Position numbers and translations under genes: made by a program
Part shown: in pieces, positions 42,083 to 50,573 of the stretch
Numbering within the stretch: position 1 is the first letter of the stretch
How the letters are laid out: the number at the start of each line of letters is the position of its first letter
Notes under the pieces: model-generated
Databases searched by the model: none
Told to the model about the DNA's origin: nothing
The model's input: only the letters and a program-made list of their open reading frames with translations
Assembly: GCF_046845755.1 (NCBI RefSeq)
Contig: NZ_CP177357.1
Location: 992,001 to 1,056,000, forward strand
Direction of reading: 5' to 3'
DNA length: 64,000 bases
Source of the DNA: Rubrivirga sp046845755
GTDB lineage: Bacteria; Bacteroidota; Rhodothermia; Rhodothermales; Rubricoccaceae

Positions 42083-42838
42083 TCAGGGGTCTCCGGCCGG
42101 GATCACCAGGACGAGCCCGTTCTCGATGCGGACATCGGTGGGTTCCACCCCGACGGGCGGGCGGCTGTCGTAGCGGAGGTCGGCGCGCACGCGGATCCGA
42201 ACCCACCGGGTGACGCCCACCTCGACGGCCGCCTGCGTCAGCACGCGGAAGTCGTCGGGCTCGCTGATCTGGGGCTGGAGGTACGTCGTCGTCGACAGCG
42301 TCGCGTTCGCGAGCGAGAGCCGGGCCGAGACGTAGCTGCTCGCGCGGACGACGCTCGTGGGCTCGCCGAGCGCCTCGTCGAGCACCTCGCGCTCGAACAT
42401 GGGCAGGAGCCCGGCCGCCAGCCCCACCGAGTCGCGGTCGACGACCTCGTAGCGCACGCCCCCGCCGATCAGCGTCCGAGCGCGCAGCCGCTGCGGGCCG
42501 TTGCGCTCGACCTGCACGAACGTCTCCCAGACGAGCCGGGGCACGAGGTCGGTGTTGTACCGGGCGTGGACGAACGAGCGGTCGACGAACGAGGCGCCGT
42601 CGGACCGGGCGAGGTCGAGGCGGCCGACGACGAACGCGAGGTCGTCCTCGACGGCCCGGAGGTCGAGCCGCCCGCCCAGCCCGACCTGCAGAAAGTCGGC
42701 GTTGCCGCGCGCGACGGCCGCCGAGGCGTCGAGCGCGAGGTGCAGGCGGTCGTCGCCGAGCTGGCGCCGCATCCGCTCGGTGTTGACCTGCGCGGTCGCC
42801 GGGGCGGCGATCAGGAGGGCGAGGAGGGCGGCGCGCAT
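42083..42838 (-). CDS. DUF481 outer-membrane protein
   Basis: 251 residues. A signal peptide (cleavage after ATAQ, about residue 17) is followed by alternating beta strands throughout, as in DUF481 barrels (LHLALDASAAVARGNADFLQ, WETFVQVERNGPQRLRARTL, GGGVRYEVV). Ligand and role are unknown. The -10 element TAGCTTG lies 23 bases upstream of the ATG. Confidence 0.8.
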   Translation of the reverse strand: MRAALLALLIAAPATAQVNTERMRRQLGDDRLHLALDASAAVARGNADFLQVGLGGRLDLRAVEDDLAFVVGRLDLARSDGASFVDRSFVHARYNTDLVPRLVWETFVQVERNGPQRLRARTLIGGGVRYEVVDRDSVGLAAGLLPMFEREVLDEALGEPTSVVRASSYVSARLSLANATLSTTTYLQPQISEPDDFRVLTQAAVEVGVTRWVRIRVRADLRYDSRPPVGVEPTDVRIENGLVLVIPAGDP

Positions 42839-42861
42839 GCGTTCGGGCGGCGGCGAGCGCC

Positions 42862-42868
42862 CAAGCTA
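42862..42868 (-). promoter_or_regulatory. -10 element of the DUF481 gene
   Basis: TAGCTTG on the minus strand, 23 bases before the ATG at 42838; identical to the elements before fbp, pnuC, purM, the M43 protease and the SSS symporter genes. Confidence 0.55.
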
Positions 42869-42932
42869 GAGCGGAGCTGGTTGGCAGGTCGCTGGCGTCG
42901 GTGGCACCTTCCGACCCCCGCCTCCGCTCCCC

Positions 42933-44288
42933 GTGCTCCGAACCCTGCCCTGCTGCGTCGACGTGCCTCGCGAGGGGCCGCTCGTCCGGTACGGGCTGGA
43001 GGAGCTGCTGCGCGGCCTGGGCCTGGCGCCCGCGTGGGTGGGCAGGGGAGACGCCCGCCTCGTGCTGGCGACCGACCCGGCCGGCGCCGACGGCTTGGTG
43101 CTCCGGGTGACGCCGCAGGCGTCCGCCGACCTCGCCACGCCGCGCCTCCCGGCCGTCGACGCGCTCGGGTGGCTCGCGGTCGACGGCGAGCGGTGGCCGG
43201 TGCCCGTGGGCCCGCCGGGGGAGGCGACGCTGGGCGACGCGGTCGCGGGTGCGGCGTGGTGGCTGGCGGGCCTGCAAGAACGGGCGACCGCCGCCCGCGA
43301 CGCGCACGGCCGGGTGGCCCATGCCGACTCCCTCCAGTCGCGCCTCGACGGGCCGGGCGGGGCCACGCGGCCGGCCGTCGACGCGGTCCGCCGGGCGCTC
43401 GGGCACGCCTTGCGCGCGCGCGGCGTCGAGGCGGCGCCGCTGGGGTGGGGCGGGGCGCCCTGGGCCGTCGCCCTCACGCACGACCTCGACGCGCTCCGGC
43501 TCCACCGGCTCCGCGCGCTCGCGGGTGGGCTCCGCCAGCTCCGCCCGGCGCTGGCGGTCCGCCGCGCGTTCGGGCCCGACCGCCGCCGCGCCAGCCTCGA
43601 CGCCCTGGAGGCGCTCAGCCGCCGCCACGGCGACGGCGCGACGTGGTTCGTCAAGCCGGGGCGGTGGGGGCCGCACGACCCGCCGGTCGACCTCGGCGCC
43701 CACGCCGCCCGCGTGCGGGCGCTGCCGGGCGAGGTCGGGTGGCACCCGGGCTACGGCGCCCACGACTCCGCCGGCCGCCTCGCCGCCGAGCACGCCGTGT
43801 TCGTCGACGCCGTCGGCGCGCCGCCGGCGCTGGCGCGGACCCACTTTCTGCGCTGGGCCGAGCCCGAGACCCCGCGCTTGCTGGCGGCGACGGGCGTCCG
43901 GCTCGACAGCACCCTCGGGTGGGCCGACGCCCCCGGCTTCCGGCGCGGCACCGCGCACCCGTTCCGCCTCTTCGACCTCGACGCCGGGCGCCCGACGGCC
44001 CTGTGGGAGATGCCGCTCGCGCTCATGGACACGACGTTGACCACGTACCAGCGCCTCGACGCCGAGGCCCAGGCCAACGCCCTCGCGGCCGTCGCCGCGG
44101 GCGCCCGCGAGGCGGGCGGGTGCGCCGTCGTCCTGTGGCACAACCAGCTCGGCGCCGACGACCGCGCCTGGGGCCGCCGATTGGACACGCTCGACCACGC
44201 CTTGGGACACGCCCGCCGGCAGGGCGCGGCGATCGGCCCCCTCGGCACGCTCCTCGACGGGCATCAAGGGCGATCTTGGCGACGTTGA
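42933..44288 (+). CDS. Polysaccharide deacetylase-like protein
   Basis: 451 residues, starting with GTG. Residues 1-170 are an Ala/Gly-rich domain without a known motif. Residues 180-440 look like a NodB-type deacetylase barrel: VALTHDLDALRLHRL (metal Asp motif), EVGWHPGYGAHDS (metal His), RGTAHPFRLFDLDAG, and the late AVVLWHNQLG. Such proteins in Bacteroidota often remodel surface glycans. No signal peptide is seen. Metal-ligand assignment is by pattern only. Confidence 0.68.
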   Translation: MLRTLPCCVDVPREGPLVRYGLEELLRGLGLAPAWVGRGDARLVLATDPAGADGLVLRVTPQASADLATPRLPAVDALGWLAVDGERWPVPVGPPGEATLGDAVAGAAWWLAGLQERATAARDAHGRVAHADSLQSRLDGPGGATRPAVDAVRRALGHALRARGVEAAPLGWGGAPWAVALTHDLDALRLHRLRALAGGLRQLRPALAVRRAFGPDRRRASLDALEALSRRHGDGATWFVKPGRWGPHDPPVDLGAHAARVRALPGEVGWHPGYGAHDSAGRLAAEHAVFVDAVGAPPALARTHFLRWAEPETPRLLAATGVRLDSTLGWADAPGFRRGTAHPFRLFDLDAGRPTALWEMPLALMDTTLTTYQRLDAEAQANALAAVAAGAREAGGCAVVLWHNQLGADDRAWGRRLDTLDHALGHARRQGAAIGPLGTLLDGHQGRSWRR

Positions 44289-44318
44289 CGCGCGAGGAAC
44301 GGTTCTCGCACCCGTTGG

Positions 44319-44355
44319 CACAGGGCGCTCCGGTTCCCGCCCGGACCGCCCTGTG
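44319..44355 (+). terminator. Hairpin after the deacetylase-like gene
   Basis: CACAGGGCG (44319-44327) pairs with CGCCCTGTG (44347-44355), and an inner TCCGG pairs with CCGGA around a 7-base loop, 30 bases after the stop. No T-run follows. Confidence 0.5.
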
Positions 44356-44400
44356 ACACGCGCTGGCTCTCCTCCGGCGTCCTCTCTGGCCCCCTCTTGC

Positions 44401-46575
44401 ATGCCTTTCTCGTCTCTTCCCGACGCCCTGTCCTCCGGCGCGGAGCTGCTCAACCGGCTCCCCCTCGGCGTCTCGATCTACCGCCTCGACGACCCCGACG
44501 ACGCCCTGTCGTTCCGGCTGATCTACGGCAACCCCGCCTCCGGCGACATCACCGGCCTGGACCTCACGGCCGAGGTGGGCCGCCTCTTGACCGAGATCGC
44601 GCCCGGCGTAGACGAGACCGGCGTGCTCGACGCCTACCTCGACGTGGTCCGCACGGGCGAGCCTCGCGACCTCGGCACCATCGAGTACGGCGACGACCGG
44701 ATCACGCGGTCGACGTACGCCGTGCAGGCCGTCCCGATCGACGAGGGCGCCGTCGCCGTCGTGTTCGACGACGTCTCCGACCGGCACGAGGTGCTGGCGC
44801 TGCGCGAGGCGCAGGACCGGCTGGCGAAAGAGGAGGACCGCTCGCGGACGCTCCTCGACGCGCTCGACGACGTCATCTTCGTCTACCCCCTGCGCCCCGA
44901 CGGGCCGGGCTCCTTCATCGCCTTCAACGCCGCCGCCGTGCGCCGCTACGGGTACACTGCCGACGAGCTCCGCGAGATGTCGATCGCCGACATCCTAGAC
45001 ACCAAGCGGTTCGACGCCGGGATGGCCGTCGACGAGCTCCGGCGCGAGCGGAAGGGGCAGTTCGAGTCGGTCCACCGCACCCGCGAGGGCCAGCGCCTCT
45101 ACATGTCGACCTCGGCCCGGCTCGTCGAGTACGACGGCCAGCTCTGCGTCGTCTCGCTCAGCCGCGACGACGCCAACCGGCGCCAGTTCCGCCGCGACAT
45201 CGCGCGCGCCAACCGCGTGCTCGAAGACGCCGTCGCCGAGCGGACCGCCCAGCTCGAGGCGTTCTCCGAGGACCTCAAGATCCTCCACGCCATCACGACG
45301 GCCGACCACGCGTCGACCGAGGCGCGGTACACCGCCTACCTCGAGGCGGGGTGCGAGATGTTCGACCTGCCCGTCGGGATCCTGGCCGCGACGCCGTTCG
45401 ACGTGGCGACCGGCCAGCGGCTTTACCACCTCGACGCCATCGTCTCGCCCGACCCGTCGATCCAGGCCGGCCTCACGATCCCCATCCGCGAGGCCTTCTG
45501 CGACGCCGTCGTGCGGACCGGCGAGACCGTCGCCTATCCCGACGCCTCCGAGATCGTCCCCGACCACCCCGCCTGCTCCGACCGCGGCTTCCGCGCCTAC
45601 ATCGGCTCGCCGGTGACGGTCGACGGCGAGATGTACGGGACGCTCAACTTCGTCTCGCCCGAGCCCCGGCCCGGCGGGTTCACGTCCAGCGAGCGCGACC
45701 TGCTCGAGGTCATGACCCAGGCCGTCGGCCGCCAGATCTCGCTCGACCGCGCCGAGCGGAGCCGCGTCGAGGCCGAGACGCTGTACCGCTCGGTGCTCGA
45801 GGCCGCCTCCGAAGGGATCTACGGGCTCGACCTCGATGGCAAGACGACGTTCGTGAACGCGGCGGCCGTCGAGATGACCGGGTGGACCGTCGCCGAGCAG
45901 GTCGGCTCGCGCCAGCACGACCTCATCCACCACCACCGCCCGGACGGCGAAGCGTACCCCGCGACGGACTGCCACATCTACGCGACCCTCCACGACGGCG
46001 AGCCGCGCTCGGTCGACACCGAGGTGTTCTGGCGCAAGGACGGGACGGCGTTCCCCGTCTCGTACGCCGTGACGCCCATCCTCGACGACGGCGAGATCGC
46101 GGGCGCCGTCGTGCTCTTCCGCGAGCGCATGCCCGAGGTGCTCGCCGCCGGCGACGCCGACCGGGCCGTCGCGCTCCTCCGGTCGGTGATGTCGGCCACG
46201 CCGGACGGCGTGATGGCGTTCACGGCCGTCCGCGCCGAGGGCGACATCGTCGACTTCGAGATCCTCCTCGTCAACCCGCGCGCCGGCGAGATCCTGGACC
46301 GCCCGGCCGCCGGGCTGGTCGGCCGGCGCCTGCTCGAGGTGTTCCCGGGCAACGTCGAGGCCGGCCTGTTCGAGATGTACGCCCGGATCGCCGACGGCGG
46401 GGCGACGGCCAGCATCGTGGTCCCCTACCACGCCGACGGGTTTGCGACCTCGTTCCGGGTGACGGCCGCGCCCCTGCCCAGCGAGGACGGCCTCATCGTG
46501 ACGTTCGCGGACGTCGTCGACGCCGAGGCCGTCGTGCTCGAGGCCGAGCCGGCGGACGCCGATCGCGACGCATGA
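44401..46575 (+). CDS. Multi-PAS/GAF sensor protein without output domain
   Basis: 724 residues from the ATG at 44401 (a GTG 48 bases upstream is possible). The order is PAS-like (about 10-130), PAS (about 155-270, IFVYPLRPDGPGSFIAFNAA), a coiled coil (NRRQFRRDIARANRVLEDAV), GAF (about 300-460, FDLPVGILAATPFD, IREAFCDAVVRTGE), PAS with PAC (about 475-590, GIYGLDLDGKTTFVNAAAV) and a final PAS-like domain (about 600-715). No kinase, GGDEF, EAL or HTH follows. The stop overlaps the next start by four bases. It may act through protein contacts. Confidence 0.8.
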   Translation: MPFSSLPDALSSGAELLNRLPLGVSIYRLDDPDDALSFRLIYGNPASGDITGLDLTAEVGRLLTEIAPGVDETGVLDAYLDVVRTGEPRDLGTIEYGDDRITRSTYAVQAVPIDEGAVAVVFDDVSDRHEVLALREAQDRLAKEEDRSRTLLDALDDVIFVYPLRPDGPGSFIAFNAAAVRRYGYTADELREMSIADILDTKRFDAGMAVDELRRERKGQFESVHRTREGQRLYMSTSARLVEYDGQLCVVSLSRDDANRRQFRRDIARANRVLEDAVAERTAQLEAFSEDLKILHAITTADHASTEARYTAYLEAGCEMFDLPVGILAATPFDVATGQRLYHLDAIVSPDPSIQAGLTIPIREAFCDAVVRTGETVAYPDASEIVPDHPACSDRGFRAYIGSPVTVDGEMYGTLNFVSPEPRPGGFTSSERDLLEVMTQAVGRQISLDRAERSRVEAETLYRSVLEAASEGIYGLDLDGKTTFVNAAAVEMTGWTVAEQVGSRQHDLIHHHRPDGEAYPATDCHIYATLHDGEPRSVDTEVFWRKDGTAFPVSYAVTPILDDGEIAGAVVLFRERMPEVLAAGDADRAVALLRSVMSATPDGVMAFTAVRAEGDIVDFEILLVNPRAGEILDRPAAGLVGRRLLEVFPGNVEAGLFEMYARIADGGATASIVVPYHADGFATSFRVTAAPLPSEDGLIVTFADVVDAEAVVLEAEPADADRDA

Positions 46576-47237
46576 GCGCGGCGCTGCTCGTCTTCGCCAA
46601 GGCGCCCGTGGCCGGCCGGGTCAAGACGCGCCTCAGCCCGACGCTGGCGCCCGCCGACGCGGCGGCGCTCTACGAGGCGTTCCTGCGCGACGCGCTCGAC
46701 CGCTACGCCGCGCTCGCGCCCGCCGTGACGGTCCGGCTCCACCTCGCCGGCGGGACGCTGGCCGACGTGCCCGACGGCGTCGACGTGTTCGGCCAGCGGG
46801 GGCGGGGGCTCGGCGAGCGGATGCTCTACGCCTTCGTCGAGGCCTTCGCCGCCGGCCACGACCGCGCCGTCGTCATCGGGACCGACCACCCGACGCTGCC
46901 GATGCCGTTCGTCGAGCTGGCGTTCGACGCGCTCCGCACCCCGCTGACGGCCGTGCTCGGGCCCAGCGACGACGGCGGCTACACGATGCTCGGGCTCAAC
47001 GAGATCGTGCCCGACCTGTTCGACATGGACTACAGCCACGGCCGCGTCTTCCAGGACACGCTCGACCGCGCCGGGGACGCCGGCCTCCAACCCGTCGTGC
47101 TCCCGGCCCACTACGACGTCGACGATGGCGCCTCGCTCGCGCGGCTCGTCGAGGAGTGGCGCGCCGGGGCGGACGTGGGCGCGCGGACCGCCGACGTGCT
47201 CCAAACCCTCACCGCGTCGGGTCGGCTGGCGGGCTAG
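46572..47237 (+). CDS. DUF2064 / TIGR04282-type glycosyltransferase-like protein
   Basis: 221 residues. LVFAKAPVAGRVKTRLSPTL at the N-terminus, GTDHPTLPMPFVELAFDALR, and LGPSDDGGYTMLGLNE are the markers of this nucleotidyl/glycosyltransferase A-fold family, which is annotated in arsenosugar biosynthesis in some genomes. No arsenic genes are close by, so the substrate is open. Its ATG overlaps the stop of the PAS/GAF gene (ATGA). Confidence 0.85.
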   Translation: MSAALLVFAKAPVAGRVKTRLSPTLAPADAAALYEAFLRDALDRYAALAPAVTVRLHLAGGTLADVPDGVDVFGQRGRGLGERMLYAFVEAFAAGHDRAVVIGTDHPTLPMPFVELAFDALRTPLTAVLGPSDDGGYTMLGLNEIVPDLFDMDYSHGRVFQDTLDRAGDAGLQPVVLPAHYDVDDGASLARLVEEWRAGADVGARTADVLQTLTASGRLAG

Positions 47238-47241
47238 CTTG
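47235..47241 (+). promoter_or_regulatory. -10 element of fbp
   Basis: TAGCTTG followed by CGCG, 34 bases before the ATG at 47276. It overlaps the stop codon of the previous gene. Confidence 0.5.
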
Positions 47242-47275
47242 CGCGCTCAGTAGCGCTTCCATCTTCTTGCACGAC

Positions 47276-48346
47276 ATGGACCTCTCCTCGAACGGCACCT
47301 CCGGCTCCACGCTCGCGACCGGCGGCGGCTCGCTCACCACGCTCGAGCAGTTCATCATCGAGCGCGAAGTCGACACGCCCGGCTCGAAAGGTCAGTTTTC
47401 GCGCTTGCTGCGCGACATCGTGATCGCGGCCAAGATCGTTGACCGCGACGTCCGCAAGGCCGGGCTCGTCGACATCTTCGGCGACACGGGCGACGTCAAC
47501 GTCCAGGGCGAGGTCCAGAAAAAGCTCGACCTCTTGGCGCACGAGGAGTTCGTCCGGGCGCTCCGGCGCGGCGGCGAGGTCTGCCTCATCGGGTCCGAAG
47601 AGCACGCCGAGGCGATTCCGCTCCTCTTCGACGACTGCCAGGGCAAGTACGTCGTCTTGTTCGACCCGCTCGACGGGTCCTCGAACGTCGACGTCAACGT
47701 CTCCATCGGGACCATCTTCTCGATCTACCGCGTGCCCGACGACCACGCCGGCCGCGTGACGATGGCGAGCGCGCTCCAGCGCGGCCGCGAGCAGGTCGCC
47801 GCCGGCTACGTCGTGTACGGGTCCTCCACGATCTTGGTCTACACGACTGGCGCCGGCGTCAACGGATTCACGCTCGACCCGTCCATCGGCGAGTTCCTGC
47901 TCTCGCACCCCGACATCACGACCCCCGAGCGGGGCAAGATGTACTCCATCAACGAGGGCAATTACAACTCGTGGGAGGACGGCCTCAAGGAGTACATCAA
48001 GTGGATGCAGACCGAGGCGCCCGACGACGACCCGCCGCGCCCCTACACGACGCGCTACATCGGGTCGTTCGTGGCCGACTTCCACCGCAACCTGATGAAG
48101 GGCGGGGTCTACATCTACCCGTCGAATACGCGCAACCCGAACGGCAAGCTGCGCTTGATGTACGAGGCGAATCCGATGGCCTTTATCGTGGAACAGGCGG
48201 GCGGGCGGGCCGAAACCGGGACGGGTCCGATCCTCGACGTCGAGCCCCAAGCGCTCCACGACCGGACGCCCGTGGTCATCGGCAGCCCGGCCATGGTGGC
48301 CGACGCCGTCGCCTTCATGGCCGGCGAGCGCACGTCCTCCGACTGA
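47276..48346 (+). CDS. fbp: Fructose-1,6-bisphosphatase class I
   Basis: 356 residues. It removes the 1-phosphate of fructose-1,6-bisphosphate in gluconeogenesis. The metal-binding core LFDPLDGSSNVDVNVSIGTI and the upstream GSEEH segment are present, as are the substrate region YIGSFVADFHRNLMKGGVYI and YPSNTRNPNGKLRLMYEANP. The first 20 residues are Ser/Gly-rich and non-conserved. A 10-bp hairpin lies immediately after the stop. Confidence 0.96.
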   Translation: MDLSSNGTSGSTLATGGGSLTTLEQFIIEREVDTPGSKGQFSRLLRDIVIAAKIVDRDVRKAGLVDIFGDTGDVNVQGEVQKKLDLLAHEEFVRALRRGGEVCLIGSEEHAEAIPLLFDDCQGKYVVLFDPLDGSSNVDVNVSIGTIFSIYRVPDDHAGRVTMASALQRGREQVAAGYVVYGSSTILVYTTGAGVNGFTLDPSIGEFLLSHPDITTPERGKMYSINEGNYNSWEDGLKEYIKWMQTEAPDDDPPRPYTTRYIGSFVADFHRNLMKGGVYIYPSNTRNPNGKLRLMYEANPMAFIVEQAGGRAETGTGPILDVEPQALHDRTPVVIGSPAMVADAVAFMAGERTSSD

Positions 48347-48349
48347 CGC

Positions 48350-48374
48350 CCCGCTGGCGACGGACGCCAGCGGG
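48350..48374. terminator. Terminator between convergent fbp and outer-membrane protein genes
   Basis: A 10-bp perfect stem (48350-48359 with 48365-48374) and a 5-base loop in the 39-bp gap. It can serve both genes. Confidence 0.65.
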
Positions 48375-48385
48375 ACGCCCGGTGC

Positions 48386-48832
48386 TCAGAACCGGAAGCC
48401 GGCCCGGACGCGCAGGTCGCTGATGTCGCCGAACCCGACGGCGCCCTCCACGAACACGCGGTTGACCTCGACGCCGCCCCCGAGGTTGAGCCCGACCTCG
48501 GTGTTGTCGAAGGCGCCGGAGTCGAAATACTCGATGGTCACGCCGCCCTTGGCATAGGGCATGAGCGGGCCGCCGGTGTCGAACCGCGCGATGAGGTCGC
48601 CGTCGCCGCGGACGTAGGTCGCGTCGCTGTCGAAAAAGACGAACTCGACGGATGGGCGGACGGCGGGCTGGAGCGGGAGGGCCACCAGGGGCGCGGCGAA
48701 CTCGAAGGCGAGCCCGAGCGTAGCGGCCTTCTGGTCGATGTCATAGCCGATCAACGGGACGAAGCTGACCTGGGCCCGGGCGGGCGCCAGCGACACGAGG
48801 GCGACCAGAACGAGGGGGAGGAGGAGGCGCAT
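48386..48832 (-). CDS. Small outer-membrane beta-barrel protein
   Basis: 148 residues. The signal peptide (LLLPLVLVALVSLAPARAQ) is cleaved at about residue 20. The rest is alternating beta strands ending in Phe (GFGDISDLRVRAGFRF), the pattern of barrels inserted by BamA. The family is not recognised; a small OmpA/OmpW-like barrel is likely. Confidence 0.68.
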   Translation of the reverse strand: MRLLLPLVLVALVSLAPARAQVSFVPLIGYDIDQKAATLGLAFEFAAPLVALPLQPAVRPSVEFVFFDSDATYVRGDGDLIARFDTGGPLMPYAKGGVTIEYFDSGAFDNTEVGLNLGGGVEVNRVFVEGAVGFGDISDLRVRAGFRF

Positions 48833-48866
48833 GGATCCGGAGGGGTGGGGGAATGGAACCGACGCC

Positions 48867-48894
48867 AGCATAGTGCACGCGCGGCGATGTACAA
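48867..48894 (-). promoter_or_regulatory. Sigma-70-like promoter of the outer-membrane protein gene
   Basis: TTGTAC (48894-48889) and TATGCT (48872-48867) on the minus strand, 16 bases apart. The predicted start of transcription is near 48860, 28 bases before the ATG. This layout differs from the TAKCTTG elements elsewhere in the window. Confidence 0.4.
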
Positions 48895-49112
48895 GCGAGT
48901 GCCTCGTCGTTTGGCGGGGGCGTCGCGAGTGATCTGGCCAGGGCACCTTGCTCGGCCCGCGTGTCGGATCCGGCCCTTAGGGGCGTGGCGCGCCGTGGTC
49001 GCCGTCCGACCCGAGCTTGCGCCGGCCTGAATCGCTGGCCTCACTCCCGAGTCAGGGAGGCACGGGCGCTGGGGGCTCGCCAGGCCACGGGCGCCGCGGG
49101 CCCCAAACGGCA

Positions 49113-49138
49113 GCGCCCCGAGCGGAGGCCCGGGGCGC
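49113..49138 (-). terminator. Terminator of hsp20
   Basis: GCGCCCCG (49113-49120) pairs with CGGGGCGC (49131-49138) around a 10-base loop, 24 bases past the stop on the minus strand, followed by TGCCGTTTGGGG. Confidence 0.7.
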
Positions 49139-49162
49139 AGAGGGGCGAGAGCGGGGAAGAGG

Positions 49163-49660
49163 TTAGTCGGCCTCCACCGTTTCGGGGGTCTCGACGTGGC
49201 CGTCGCCGGCGTGCTCGGCGAGCCGGGAGCGCCGGCCGATCGGGATCCGGCGCGGCTGGACGGCCGGGCTCTTGCCGACGCGCACCATCAGCACGCCGTC
49301 GTCGAACGTGGCCTCGATGGCGTCGTCGTCGACGTCGGTGCCGAGCGTGAACGAGCGGAAAAAGCGGCCGTAGGCGCGCTCGACACGGTGGAAGCGGCCG
49401 TCCGACTGCTCGTCGGCGCGGCGGCGCTCGCCGGAGATCTTGAGCGTGCCGTCGTCGAGCGTCACGTCGAGCGTGTCGCGGTCGATGCCGGGGAGGTCGA
49501 GGCTCAGGACGTAGGCGTCGTCGGTCTCGGAGACGTCGGCACGGGGCGTCCAGACGGCCTCGGCGTCGCGGTCGCCGCGCGACACGTCGTCGAACAGGCG
49601 GTCCATCTCCCGGCGCAGGATGGCGAAGTCGCGGCCGGGGCGGAACGGGATCGTCGTCAT
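49163..49660 (-). CDS. Hsp20/alpha-crystallin small heat shock protein
   Basis: 165 residues. An ATP-independent holdase that binds unfolding proteins. The alpha-crystallin domain covers about residues 38-135 (YVLSLDLPGIDRDTLDVTLD, LKISGERR, and the conserved AYGRFFRSFTLGTDVDDDAI with FDDGVLMVRVGK). The C-terminal tail carries RRIPIG, the IXI-type motif used for oligomer assembly. No CIRCE or clear heat-shock sigma element was found in the 177-bp upstream gap, which does contain several TGTCAG/CTGACA copies. Confidence 0.95.
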   Translation of the reverse strand: MTTIPFRPGRDFAILRREMDRLFDDVSRGDRDAEAVWTPRADVSETDDAYVLSLDLPGIDRDTLDVTLDDGTLKISGERRRADEQSDGRFHRVERAYGRFFRSFTLGTDVDDDAIEATFDDGVLMVRVGKSPAVQPRRIPIGRRSRLAEHAGDGHVETPETVEAD

Positions 49661-49837
49661 GGGGAGAGGGGATGGATGGAACAGAGTGCCCTGCGGGCAG
49701 GGAGGACCCTTTCAGGCACCGTGCCACCTCCGTTATTGGAACAATTTGTCAGCCGCGCCGCCCATCCGGCTGTCAGATTGGCACCGAGAACAGCGCCGCC
49801 GGCGGGGGGTTAGGCTCGGCCGACTGACAGAATTTCC

Positions 49838-50545
49838 GTGCTCCCTGACACCTTTGTCCGCCCGCCCCTCGACCTCACCTTCCAAGGCTTCCCGCCCGAG
49901 GGCTACGACGCGCTCGCGGCCCTGCGCGCCGACCCCCACATCGGCACGTACCAGGCGCTCAAGCCGGTCCTCGACCGCGCCGTCACGGCCCCGTTCAAGC
50001 GCTACCGCGACGATCTCGCCGTCAACTGGGTGCTGCCCAACGGCCTGCCGTTCGAGACCGAGCGGAACGTGTTCTCGCGGATCCTGAAAAACGACTTCGG
50101 CCGGGGCGGCTCGCACAGCCACCTGTGGATGAGCTTCTACCGGCTCCCCCGCAAGCGGCTCACCGACGTCCAGCTCAGCCACGCCGTCTACCCGGACGGT
50201 TTCCGCTGGGGGTTGTACGTCGGCAGCTACGCGACCGGCCTGTTCGGCCCCGCCCGGTCGCGGCTCGTGGACCACCCGGCCGAGTCGCTCCCGATCCTCA
50301 ACGCCCTGCTGGCGTGCGGGTACCGGCTGGCGTTCGCGCCGCACGTGACCAAGCCCGAGGGCCACCCCGAGTTCTCCGAGCCGCTCGACGCCGTTCCCGA
50401 GGGGCTCGCGCGGGCCAAGGGGATCTGGGTGATGCGCAAGATCTCGCGCGAGCAGGCAGAGGCGATGGGGGGCGAGCTGGTCGGCGCGGCCATCGACGCC
50501 CAGGAAGAGCTGTGGCCGCTGTACCGGTTCCTGGTGGGGGAGTAG
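49838..50545 (+). CDS. Hypothetical protein, possibly DUF2461-like
   Basis: 235 residues from a GTG. The pattern LTFQGFPPEGYDALAALRAD near the N-terminus and ERNVFSRILKNDFGRGGSHS, SHLWMSFYRL, WGLYVGSYATGLF in the middle faintly resemble DUF2461, but key residues differ and the match is not certain. There is no signal peptide. It is separated from pnuC by 28 bp and may be cotranscribed, although pnuC has its own -10 element. Confidence 0.5.
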   Translation: MLPDTFVRPPLDLTFQGFPPEGYDALAALRADPHIGTYQALKPVLDRAVTAPFKRYRDDLAVNWVLPNGLPFETERNVFSRILKNDFGRGGSHSHLWMSFYRLPRKRLTDVQLSHAVYPDGFRWGLYVGSYATGLFGPARSRLVDHPAESLPILNALLACGYRLAFAPHVTKPEGHPEFSEPLDAVPEGLARAKGIWVMRKISREQAEAMGGELVGAAIDAQEELWPLYRFLVGE

Positions 50546-50562
50546 CCGCTCGCGTCCACGGG

Positions 50563-50569
50563 TAGCTTG
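50563..50569 (+). promoter_or_regulatory. -10 element four bases before the pnuC start
   Basis: TAGCTTG then CGCC then ATG. With transcription starting about 6-7 bases after the element, the first base of the mRNA would fall at the start codon, so the transcript should be leaderless. Confidence 0.55.
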
Positions 50570-50573
50570 CGCC

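Larger units (their letters stand above)
48833..49162. other. Intergenic stretch with promoter and terminator
   Basis: 330 bp between two minus-strand genes. It holds a TTGTAC-N16-TATGCT promoter near 48867-48894 for the outer-membrane protein gene and the hsp20 terminator at 49113-49138. Between them (about 48900-49100) no gene or repeat was seen. Confidence 0.6.

Noticed and set aside
44353..44400. GTG start at 44353 for the PAS/GAF protein
   Set aside because: The extra 16 residues are Ser/Pro/Ala-rich and directly follow the hairpin at 44319-44355; the ATG at 44401 is more likely.
49780..49798. Sigma-54 promoter (TTGGCAC...) upstream of the gene at 49838
   Set aside because: The -12 GC is missing at the required GG-N10-GC spacing.
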